Of a DNA stretch of 38,998 bases, positions 1 through 7,033 are shown piece after piece. The notes under the pieces were generated by a model. That model saw nothing but the letters and a program-made list of their open reading frames with translations, ran no database searches and was not told where the DNA came from. Position numbers and translations under genes: made by a program. Positions within the stretch are counted from its first letter, which is position 1; every line of letters begins with the position of its first letter. Origin of the DNA: Clostridiales bacterium (lineage in GTDB: Bacteria > Bacillota > Clostridia > Christensenellales > Pumilibacteraceae); contig JAFLVI010000008.1 of NCBI GenBank assembly GCA_022508405.1, positions 1 through 38,998 on the forward strand, read 5' to 3'.

Positions 1-171
1 GCTGCTGCGGTCAAGCCCTGACACGGTTCGCAAGCAGACGTTGCACAAGACCTTAGTATCAACATCACCTAGCGGCAACTGTCCTCCCATACGCAAACCG
101 AGGACGGCGTTCGACCCATCTATAGCGGATTGTAGGTTACAGAGTGCCGCTGCCTCTCCGTCTAGCGCAGT
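1..171 (-). ncRNA. ffs: Signal recognition particle RNA, long Bacillus type, 3' part cut by window start
   Basis: This is the RNA scaffold of the signal recognition particle, which binds Ffh and targets nascent membrane proteins. Read on the minus strand, the 5' part contains GGAGAGGCAGCGGC, then CTGTAACCTACAATCCGCT, closely matching the Alu-domain 5' region of the Bacillus subtilis scRNA. Near the window edge it reaches the conserved helix 8 segment GTCAGG ... AGCAGC that contacts the Ffh M domain. The rest of helix 8, the 3' return strand of helix 5 and the terminator lie outside the window. The 5' end is placed seven bases after a good -10 box. The apical loop between GTCAGG and AGCAGC reads GCTTGACCGC rather than the common TCCGGAAGGA, so the usual GGAA tetraloop is replaced. 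The family call is confident; the exact 5' end is inferred. Confidence 0.88.
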
Positions 172-177
172 ACGGTT

Positions 178-206
178 ATTATACGGCATTTGCGGATAAA
201 AATCAA
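178..206 (-). promoter_or_regulatory. Promoter of SRP RNA
   Basis: The minus strand has TTGATT (201-206), a 17-base spacer and TATAAT (178-183). The predicted start is near 171, which fits the SRP RNA 5' end. Confidence 0.8.
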
Positions 207-225
207 GCGTTTTATTAAATTATTT

Positions 226-247
226 AAAAAACAGCCTTTAGGCGGCA
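226..247 (-). terminator. Possible terminator after the GrpB-family gene
   Basis: Just after the stop codon the minus strand has a short GCC/AGGC hairpin followed by a run of six T. The stem is short, so this is a weak call. Confidence 0.35.
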
Positions 248-248
248 G

Positions 249-791
249 TTATAAGGCTTGCTTTGCAAGCGCGGTGTATTTGTTGACAAACTCGCTTTTG
301 GCTAGGGTATATCCGTCCCTGTCATGCTCAAACTTTTTCCAAAGCGCGAGTTTCAGAGTTTCGTACTCCTTGGCGATTTCGGGGTGGGCAATCAAGTAAT
401 CCCTAAAGTATATTTCGTCGTTGTCGCCGATGTGGCGCAAATGCAGGTGATACACTTTTTCCGCAAAACCGTTTTCCGTATATCCCTTGTTAAACGACAT
501 GCGCGTTTTATTTTCGCTCATCTTGGTCCAGCCGTTTTGTTCAAGTATTGCGGCTATACCGGCTAAATCGGAGCTTACTTCCACAAGTATATCCACAGTA
601 GGCTTTGCAAAGATGCCATTTATTGCAGTACTCCCTATATGATTTATTATGGCGCCGTCTGGCAGTATTTTTTTAAGCTCTTCGGCTTCTTCATAATAGT
701 ATTTGTCCCAACAGTCGTTATGTTCTGTCAAGACAATAGGGAAAAGCTGCCAAAGTTCTTCATTTGTCATTTCGGAAAGTTTTTTATTCAT
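249..791 (-). CDS. GrpB family protein (UPF0157, nucleotidyltransferase-like fold)
   Basis: A 180-residue protein of the GrpB/UPF0157 family, related in fold to nucleotidyltransferases. In some members it is fused to dephospho-CoA kinase; the reaction is not established. The family signature is clear around residues 45-70: NHIGSTAINGIFAKPTVDILVEV matches the usual VGSTAVPGLAAKPIIDI block. A second typical region, YHLHLRHIGDNDEIYFRDYL, lies near residues 113-133, and the length is normal for a stand-alone member. The ATG at 791 has no visible Shine-Dalgarno sequence. The gene follows the kinase by 41 bases in the same direction, so it may be read from the kinase promoter. A specific substrate cannot be given. 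Confidence 0.82.
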   Translation of the reverse strand: MNKKLSEMTNEELWQLFPIVLTEHNDCWDKYYYEEAEELKKILPDGAIINHIGSTAINGIFAKPTVDILVEVSSDLAGIAAILEQNGWTKMSENKTRMSFNKGYTENGFAEKVYHLHLRHIGDNDEIYFRDYLIAHPEIAKEYETLKLALWKKFEHDRDGYTLAKSEFVNKYTALAKQAL

Positions 792-832
792 AATTCATAA
801 ATAGTCGCAAATAAAACCGCCTTACGGCTTTT

Positions 833-1849
833 TCAGCTGTTGGGCGGCTTGGTGTGTACGGTGGTGTTTGGCATAAATTCGCCGTAAAACATCTGCTGGA
901 ATTCGGCGATGTTACTGTATCTGTCTTTGGGATATATCGCCATCGCCTTTAACAGCGATTTTTCGCGCACCGGCTGAATCTTTACGCCTAGGGCGGAAGG
1001 CGGGACAAGCTTGTCGTTTATTCTTCTTTCGTTTGCTTCTGGCGGGGGATTACCCACAAGGCATGTGTATATTGTGGCGCCCAATTCGTAAATGTCCGTC
1101 CACGGACCTTGCTTGCTGCCTTGCGTATACAGCTCAAGCGGAGAGTAGCCTTTTTTCAGTACAAAAAACGGCTTTTGCACGTTTTGGGTATATATGGACG
1201 CCGCGCCGAAGTCGATCAGCTTGATTTTTCTGTTGTCAACAATCTGAATGTTTTCGGGCGAAATATCCTTGTGTATCACGCCGTGCTGGTGGAGCCGCAA
1301 AAGCGTTTCTATCACGGAGCGCATAATGTTGAGCGTTTCCGTTAGGTGGAGCCTGCCTCCTCTGCCGTTGATAAAGCGGTGCAGACTCATTCCGTTTAGG
1401 AATTCCATAACTATGTACGCCGTGTTGTTGGTAAGAAAAAAGTCGAGTATGCTTACGATGCCGTCCATATGCTTTATGTTGGTCAGCACCTTTGCTTCCT
1501 GTATAAACGCCGTCAGCCAGTAATTGAATATTTTTGCGTTTTCCGCATTGCCCACCTGCACGGCGCACGTATTAGGCAAGCGGTTGGTGTATCCCTTAGG
1601 GAAAAACTCTTTTATTGCAACACAGGACGACGTATATGTATCGTACGCTTTGTACGTAATACCAAAGCCGCCGCGTCCGAGCGGCGCGCCCACAACGTAC
1701 CTGCCGGAAAGGGTGGTGCGCAAAGGTAAAGCGCCGGCGGGCGAAGGATCGTCTCCGCGTTTACCGCACCGTGGACAAACTCGCGTTCTCGGATCGAGAG
1801 TGGCAAAGCAGTTCATGCATATGGAGTGTATTTCTCTCGTGTCTTGCAT
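833..1849 (-). CDS. Zinc-ribbon Ser/Thr protein kinase, cytosolic
   Basis: A 338-residue Hanks-type kinase. An N-terminal zinc ribbon is formed by Cys11, Cys14, Cys25 and Cys28. The kinase domain (about 50-310) has a glycine loop LGRGGFG at 57-63, VAIKE with Lys80, catalytic loop HKDISPEN at 193-200 (Asp195, Asn200), DFG at 213-215, and GYSPLE in the activation segment. There is no transmembrane helix, PASTA or other sensor domain, unlike PrkC/PknB of most Bacillota, so the protein is probably cytosolic. The usual HRDLKPEN is HKDISPEN, a variant seen in other zinc-ribbon clostridial kinases. The start at 1849 is chosen because a consensus promoter would begin the transcript at about 1850, so the mRNA would be leaderless; a longer start at 1891 would lie upstream of the promoter. 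No partner phosphatase is visible in the window. Confidence 0.88.
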   Translation of the reverse strand: MQDTREIHSICMNCFATLDPRTRVCPRCGKRGDDPSPAGALPLRTTLSGRYVVGAPLGRGGFGITYKAYDTYTSSCVAIKEFFPKGYTNRLPNTCAVQVGNAENAKIFNYWLTAFIQEAKVLTNIKHMDGIVSILDFFLTNNTAYIVMEFLNGMSLHRFINGRGGRLHLTETLNIMRSVIETLLRLHQHGVIHKDISPENIQIVDNRKIKLIDFGAASIYTQNVQKPFFVLKKGYSPLELYTQGSKQGPWTDIYELGATIYTCLVGNPPPEANERRINDKLVPPSALGVKIQPVREKSLLKAMAIYPKDRYSNIAEFQQMFYGEFMPNTTVHTKPPNS

Positions 1850-1856
1850 TAAATAA

Positions 1857-1885
1857 ATTATATACCTACATAAACGACTTGTCAA
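1857..1885 (-). promoter_or_regulatory. Consensus promoter giving a leaderless kinase mRNA
   Basis: The minus strand has TTGACA (1880-1885), a 17-base spacer and TATAAT (1857-1862). The predicted transcript start is near 1850, one base before the ATG at 1849. No Shine-Dalgarno sequence precedes this ATG. Confidence 0.85.
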
Positions 1886-1951
1886 TAGCAATTATAATTT
1901 AAGATTTGGGAATTATTTTGCTCACTTCTTTCAAAAAGAAGCGGGAAATAA

Positions 1952-1980
1952 TTGACCTTGATTTTAGCTTGTGTTAAAAT
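1952..1980 (+). promoter_or_regulatory. Promoter of ileS operon
   Basis: TTGACC (1952-1957), a 17-base spacer and TAAAAT (1975-1980) predict a start at about 1987. The ileS leader would then be about 167 nt. The promoter is divergent from the kinase promoter. Confidence 0.75.
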
Positions 1981-1986
1981 ATAAGC

Positions 1987-2169
1987 ATGGACGGAGCAAG
2001 GGTGACAATGGCGCGCGGCGCGAAGTGGCGACCTTACTATCCGGCAAATTTCACAACCTATGCGGTAGCCGCGTTCGTTACGTTTGTCGGGCTCGGTTTC
2101 CGTTGCATTTTAAGCGCAAACCCTTTTGCGCGTTTTACGCTTTGTGAGGAGTTATGTACAAAAAGGTAG
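1987..2169 (+). CDS. Possible leaderless 60-codon leader ORF overlapping ileS start
   Basis: An open frame of 60 codons begins with an ATG exactly at the predicted +1 of the ileS promoter and runs 16 bases into ileS in another frame. The peptide has a hydrophobic stretch around residues 24-43 and only one Ile codon, so it is not a classic Ile-rich attenuator peptide. I do not recognise it. Support is positional: the ATG at +1 resembles the leaderless starts of other genes in this window. It may instead be chance within an untranslated, structured leader. Translation through it would disrupt the hairpin at 2114-2131. Confidence 0.25.
   Translation: MDGARVTMARGAKWRPYYPANFTTYAVAAFVTFVGLGFRCILSANPFARFTLCEELCTKR
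2114..2136 (+). promoter_or_regulatory. Attenuator-like hairpin in ileS leader
   Basis: GCGCAAA (2114-2120), loop CCCT and TTTGCGC (2125-2131) form a perfect 7-bp stem, followed by GTTTT. It lies 22 bases before the ileS ATG. The T tract is weak. No T-box consensus (TGGNACC) is present. Confidence 0.4.
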
Positions 2170-5100
2170 AAGGCTACAATCCGGTCGGCATGGAAAAGTC
2201 CGTGCTGGAGTTCTGGAAGGGAAACGACGTTTTTAACAAGAGCATAAATCTCAGAGAGGGCGGAAAGGAGTTTTCGTTCTACGACGGTCCGCCTACGGCA
2301 AACGGCAAGCCGCACGTAGGGCATGTGCTTACGCGCACTATGAAGGATATTATTCCGCGCTTTCACACCATGAAGGGCAAACATGTTTTGCGCAAAGCGG
2401 GCTGGGACACTCACGGCTTGCCCGTCGAATTGGAAGTGGAAAAATCGCTCGGCATAGACGGCAAGCAGGATATAGTCAAGTACGGCGTGGAGCCGTTTAT
2501 TGCGCAGTGCAAACAGAGCGTGTGGAAGTACAAGTCGGAATGGGAGCGCATGAGCGAGCGCGTCGGTTACTGGGCGGACATGGACAAGCCGTACGTGACG
2601 TACGACGATAATTATATCGAGTCGGTGTGGTGGTCGCTCAAGACCATTTTCGATAAAGGGCTTATCTACAAGGGACACAAGATCGTTCCGTACTGCCCGC
2701 GCTGCGGCACGGCGCTTTCATCGCACGAAGTGGCGCAAGGATACAAAGACGTTACCGAGCGCACCGCCGTGGTCGGATTTAAGTCCGATTACGCGGGTGG
2801 CTCTAAGCTGCTTGCGTGGACCACAACGCCGTGGACGCTTCCGTCCAACGTGGCGTTGTGCGTAAATGCCGAGTTCGATTATGCGCTTATCGAAGCGGAC
2901 GGACAAAAGTATGTGCTTGCAAAGGAACTTGCGGCTAAACATTTCGAAAACTACACGGTTATAAAAACCGTCAAAGGAAGCGAGCTTGTCGGCGTGCACT
3001 ACGAGCCGCTGTTTAATACGTACAACGGTGACGCCGATTGCCACAAGGTTGTGGCGGACGGGTATGTAATGCTCACCGAAGGCACGGGAATAGTCCACAT
3101 CGCGCCTGCGTTCGGCGAAGACGACGCCAGAGTGGGCAGAGCAAACGGACTTCCGTTTTTGCAGACCGTAGACGAGCGCGGCAGGTTTACCGAGCCGCAA
3201 TGGCTTGAAGGCAAGTTCTGCAAGGACGCCGACAAGGATATAATATCCGATCTTAAAAAGCGCGGACTTTTACTTTCCGCACCCACGGTTACGCACAGCT
3301 ATCCGTTTTGCTGGCGTTGTAACACGCCGCTGCTGTATTACGCGCGTTCGTCGTGGTTTATAAAGACGACTGCGGTCAAGGACAAGCTTATAAAGAACAA
3401 TGCTTCCGTCAACTGGTATCCGCAAAGCATCGGCACAGGCCGCATGGGCAATTTTTTGGAAAACGTAATCGACTGGGGCTTGTCGCGCGACAGGTTTTGG
3501 GGCACTCCGCTGCCTATCTGGGTGTGCGACAGCTGCGGCAAAACCGAGGCGATAGGCAGTAAAGCCGAGCTAAAGCAAAAGTGCGGCATAAAGGGCGATA
3601 TAGAGCTTCACAAGCCGTACGTGGACGGCGCAACGTATAAATGCGCTTGCGGCGGCACCATGCACCGCACGCCCGAAGTTATTGACTGCTGGTACGATTC
3701 GGGTTCTATGCCGTTTGCGCAATATCACTATCCGTTTGAGAACAAGGACGTATTTGAAAAAACTTTCCCCGCCGATTTCATTTCGGAAGCGGTCGACCAG
3801 ACGCGCGGATGGTTTTACACTCTGCTCGTTATTTCCACGCTGTTGTTTGACAAGGCGCCGTTTAAAAACTGCTTGGTGCTCGGTCACGTCACGGATGAGC
3901 AGGGCAGAAAGCAGTCCAAACATTTGGGCAACGTGGTGGACCCGTGGTCGGTGCTGGACGTGACGGGCGCGGACGCCGTAAGGTGGTACTACTACACCAA
4001 CTCCGCACCGTACCTGCCGTCGCGCTTTTACATGCGTGCGGTGACAGAATCGCAAAACAAATTTTTAGGCACGCTGTACAACACCTATGCTTTTTACGTT
4101 ATGTATGCGGAAATTGACAGTTTTGACCCCACAAAGGTGGACGGAAAAAAGGTCAAATATTCGCTTATGGACAAATGGGCGCTTTCCGAGCTTAACGAGC
4201 TTGTGCAAAAGGTGGACGAAGGGCTAAACGATTACAAACTGTACGAAACCGCGCGCGCCATAGCAGATTACACCGATAAGCTTTCCAACTGGTACGTGCG
4301 CCGTTGCCGCGAGCGGTATTGGGTGGGCGGCATGTCGGACGACAAGACGGCGGCGTTTTACACGCTGTACACCGTGCTTAGCACCTTGTGCCGAATTTCC
4401 GCGCCGTACGTTCCGTTTATAACAGAAGAGATTTACCGCAACATCGTGTGCAGTGTGGATAAAACCGCGCCCATATCGGTGCACATGGCGGATTTTCCCA
4501 AAGTCAACAAAAAGTTTATCGACGGCAAGCTTTCCGCCGATATGGAGCGCGTCATCAAGGCGGCGGAGCTCGGCAGAGCGGCGCGCAACAAGAGCGGCAT
4601 TAAAAACCGTCAAACGCTGTCGCGCGTGATTGTTGCGGGCGATTTCCCATTTGATTACGCCGATATACTCGCCGACGAGTTAAACGTAAAGGAAGTTACG
4701 GCGGGCGGCGCCGCAGAGCTTACCGGCTACGAAGTAAAGCCTCAGCTGAAAACAGTAGGGCCTAAGTACGGCAAGCTTGTGGGCGTTATACGCGCGCACC
4801 TTGCGGAATTCGGCGACGCTGCGGCACGCACGGCGCTTGCGGGCGATACTTACACGTTTGAAGTTGACGGCAATAGAGTTGAGCTTACAAAAGACGATAT
4901 GCTAATCTCCACGCGCGGCGCGGAAGGATTCTCTGTGGAAAGCGATATCGACATGACGATAGCATTGGATATTACGCTGACCGACGAGCTGCTCAAGGAA
5001 GGCGCGGCGCGCGAGATAATCTCCAAAATTCAGACAATGCGCAAGACCAACGGCTATGACGTTACGGACAGGATAAAGCTGTACTATGCCGGCGATAAAT

Positions 5101-5240
5101 TTATAGACGAAGTGTTTGACGCTTTCGGCGAGCGCATTGCCAAGGTTACGCTTGCGCCCGAAGTAAAAAAGCTGGCGAGCGGCGGCGAAACGGCGGACAT
5201 TAACGGACACGAGGCGAGGTTTAAGTTAGAAAAATGCTAG
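2154..5240 (+). CDS. ileS: Isoleucyl-tRNA synthetase
   Basis: Charges tRNA-Ile with isoleucine in the cytosol and edits misactivated valine. The 1028-residue length and motif style fit the IleRS found in clostridia. The class I signature is HVGH at 54-57. The second signature is KQSKH at 586-590, where most IleRS have KMSKH/S, so the Met is replaced by Gln. The editing domain (about 190-390) contains the WTTTPWTLPSN stretch, and the anticodon-binding domain follows residue 650. The start is fixed by the family N-terminus (MYKKVE, then the VLEFWK block). GAGGAG lies only two bases before the ATG, an unusually tight spacing. The gene heads a plus-strand group and overlaps the downstream methyltransferase by 7 bases. 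Confidence 0.95.
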   Translation: MYKKVEGYNPVGMEKSVLEFWKGNDVFNKSINLREGGKEFSFYDGPPTANGKPHVGHVLTRTMKDIIPRFHTMKGKHVLRKAGWDTHGLPVELEVEKSLGIDGKQDIVKYGVEPFIAQCKQSVWKYKSEWERMSERVGYWADMDKPYVTYDDNYIESVWWSLKTIFDKGLIYKGHKIVPYCPRCGTALSSHEVAQGYKDVTERTAVVGFKSDYAGGSKLLAWTTTPWTLPSNVALCVNAEFDYALIEADGQKYVLAKELAAKHFENYTVIKTVKGSELVGVHYEPLFNTYNGDADCHKVVADGYVMLTEGTGIVHIAPAFGEDDARVGRANGLPFLQTVDERGRFTEPQWLEGKFCKDADKDIISDLKKRGLLLSAPTVTHSYPFCWRCNTPLLYYARSSWFIKTTAVKDKLIKNNASVNWYPQSIGTGRMGNFLENVIDWGLSRDRFWGTPLPIWVCDSCGKTEAIGSKAELKQKCGIKGDIELHKPYVDGATYKCACGGTMHRTPEVIDCWYDSGSMPFAQYHYPFENKDVFEKTFPADFISEAVDQTRGWFYTLLVISTLLFDKAPFKNCLVLGHVTDEQGRKQSKHLGNVVDPWSVLDVTGADAVRWYYYTNSAPYLPSRFYMRAVTESQNKFLGTLYNTYAFYVMYAEIDSFDPTKVDGKKVKYSLMDKWALSELNELVQKVDEGLNDYKLYETARAIADYTDKLSNWYVRRCRERYWVGGMSDDKTAAFYTLYTVLSTLCRISAPYVPFITEEIYRNIVCSVDKTAPISVHMADFPKVNKKFIDGKLSADMERVIKAAELGRAARNKSGIKNRQTLSRVIVAGDFPFDYADILADELNVKEVTAGGAAELTGYEVKPQLKTVGPKYGKLVGVIRAHLAEFGDAAARTALAGDTYTFEVDGNRVELTKDDMLISTRGAEGFSVESDIDMTIALDITLTDELLKEGAAREIISKIQTMRKTNGYDVTDRIKLYYAGDKFIDEVFDAFGERIAKVTLAPEVKKLASGGETADINGHEARFKLEKC

Positions 5241-6097
5241 CACCCGACTGGAAAGATTATAAAATCCTAGGTACGGGCGACGGGCTAAAACTGGAGCTTT
5301 GGAAGGACATAATGTTGCTCCGTCCCGATCCACAGGCGATATGGCATGCCACAGTCGATTACAAAAAGTTCGACCCGCATGCCAAGTACGAGCGCGACCG
5401 TTCCGGCGGCGGAAGGTGGATTGTCAACAAACCCATGCCGGACGAATGGCAAATTTCGTGGCGAGACTGCGCTTTTTACGTAAAGCCGACAGGGTTTAAG
5501 CACACGGGGCTTTTTCCCGAACAGGCTGTCAACTGGGCAAAGCTTTCCGAGATTGTAGACGCGTACGCCGCGCGCGGCAAGCAGATAAAGATACTCAATT
5601 TGTTTGCATACACGGGCGCGTCTACGGCGGTGCTGGCTAAGCACGGCGCACACGTAACGCATGTGGACGCGGCAAAGGGCATGGTGGAGCGCGCTATGCA
5701 AAACTGCATGCTTAACGGCGTGGACAAAAGCAACACAAGATTTATAATAGACGACTGCAAAAAGTTTGTCATGCGCGAGATAAAGCGCGGCAAAACGTAC
5801 GACGCGGTCATCATGGATCCGCCCAGTTACGGCAGGGGCGCCGGCGGCGAAGTGTGGAAGATGGAAGACGACATTTTCGACCTTGTAAAGCTTACCGCAG
5901 GCGTCACGACAAATCCCATATTCTTTTTGATAAACAGCTACACTACCGGACTGCAACCGCAAACAATATCCAACATTCTTTCGCTTAATCTAAAGGGCGG
6001 CACCGTTGCTTCTTACGAAGTATGCTTGCCGACCGAACAGAAGGATGTAAACTTGCCGTGCGGGTGCAGCGGATTATATACAAATCTCAACAGTTAA
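5234..6097 (+). CDS. SAM-dependent RNA methyltransferase, RlmI/RlmK-like
   Basis: A 287-residue class I methyltransferase. The SAM-binding motif I is NLFAYTGAST (about 133-142), followed by an acidic VDAAKGM stretch. The catalytic MDPPSYGRG motif near residues 195-203 is typical of rRNA cytosine methyltransferases of the RlmI/RlmK type. Those enzymes usually also carry an N-terminal PUA domain; here the N-terminal 100 residues are short and no PUA domain is evident, so the exact target base is unknown. The ATG overlaps the ileS stop region by 7 bases, so translation is probably coupled. Together with ileS and the pseudouridine synthase it forms a translation and RNA-modification group. Confidence 0.82.
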   Translation: MLAPDWKDYKILGTGDGLKLELWKDIMLLRPDPQAIWHATVDYKKFDPHAKYERDRSGGGRWIVNKPMPDEWQISWRDCAFYVKPTGFKHTGLFPEQAVNWAKLSEIVDAYAARGKQIKILNLFAYTGASTAVLAKHGAHVTHVDAAKGMVERAMQNCMLNGVDKSNTRFIIDDCKKFVMREIKRGKTYDAVIMDPPSYGRGAGGEVWKMEDDIFDLVKLTAGVTTNPIFFLINSYTTGLQPQTISNILSLNLKGGTVASYEVCLPTEQKDVNLPCGCSGLYTNLNS

Positions 6098-6112
6098 TTT
6101 TTCGGAGAAACT

Positions 6113-6943
6113 GTGGAAAACGAAAACACAAAAAATGGTGGCAAATCCATCACAAAAGTCAAGCTGCGTTTGGACGTTAAGGACGTGGTAAAAAAGCGCA
6201 ACGAAGCCGAAGAACCCGCACCGGACGGCGTTATCATGTTGCACGAGGACAATCATTTGCTTGTAGTACTAAAGCCGCAAAACGTTCCCACGCAAGGCGA
6301 TAGCAGCGGAGACACCGATCTTCTTTCCATGCTTAAGGAGTATTTGGTAAAAAAATACAACAAGCAGGGCAATGCGTATCTCGGCATGGTTCACAGACTA
6401 GACCGCCCGACCGGCGGCGTAATGGTGTTTGCCAAAACAAGTAAGGCGGCGGCGCGGCTGTGCGACCAGATACGTGACACGGACGGCGAGTTTGAAAAGA
6501 CATATCTTGCGGTAGTCAGCGGAAAGCCAATCCGCGAAGGCAAGGTGGAACATTATCTTGCAAAGGACGAAAAGACAAACACAGTCACCGTTGTTCCGTC
6601 GTCGCTGGAGGGCGCAAAAAAAGCCGAAGCGGAAATTAAAGTGCTGGACGGGCGCGAAGGGATGTCGCTTGTGTCGGTTAAGCTTATTACAGGCAGGTCG
6701 CATCAGGCGCGCGTACAGCTTAAGGCGCTCGGTAGTCCCATTGCCGGCGACGTAAAGTATGCGGGCGACAAGCTTATCAAGTGTTCGCACCTTGCGCTTT
6801 GGGCATACAAATTGGAGTTTAATCATCCGGTGACGGGCGAAAAGCTCAGGTTTTTTGCTTTGCCGCCCAACGAATTTCCGTGGACGGTGTTCGACACCGA
6901 AGCATTAGTTGACATAGTCAGACCTAAGGGAACATCGGCATAA
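6113..6943 (+). CDS. RluA-family pseudouridine synthase
   Basis: Isomerises uridine to pseudouridine in rRNA or tRNA. The catalytic motif HRLDRPTGG lies at 94-102 with the nucleophile Asp97. A second family motif, GRSHQARVQL, lies near 195-204. The first 40 residues are a charged, Lys/Glu-rich extension with no S4 domain, which suggests the short RluA-like subgroup. The start codon is GTG at 6113, chosen because GGAGA lies four bases upstream. It follows the methyltransferase by 15 bases. The target site cannot be told from sequence. Confidence 0.88.
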   Translation: MENENTKNGGKSITKVKLRLDVKDVVKKRNEAEEPAPDGVIMLHEDNHLLVVLKPQNVPTQGDSSGDTDLLSMLKEYLVKKYNKQGNAYLGMVHRLDRPTGGVMVFAKTSKAAARLCDQIRDTDGEFEKTYLAVVSGKPIREGKVEHYLAKDEKTNTVTVVPSSLEGAKKAEAEIKVLDGREGMSLVSVKLITGRSHQARVQLKALGSPIAGDVKYAGDKLIKCSHLALWAYKLEFNHPVTGEKLRFFALPPNEFPWTVFDTEALVDIVRPKGTSA

Positions 6944-7033
6944 GCTTGTGCGCAATCTTTACGCGTCGCTTAAGCGGATATTCAAAAAGCTGCGGTCACT
7001 ACAAATTGTAAAATCAACAAGGAGATATATATT

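Noticed and set aside
1987..2153. T-box riboswitch before ileS
   Set aside because: The AAGGGTGAC stretch recalls the T-box sequence, but TGGNACC is absent and no convincing terminator/antiterminator pair is seen.
2058..2678. Minus-strand frame opposite the ileS start
   Set aside because: Antisense shadow of ileS, with Val/Arg/His-rich composition typical of such frames.
6966..6975. CGCTTAAGCG palindrome before the GalT-like gene
   Set aside because: A 10-bp palindrome without an associated promoter or a repeat elsewhere; chance is likely.
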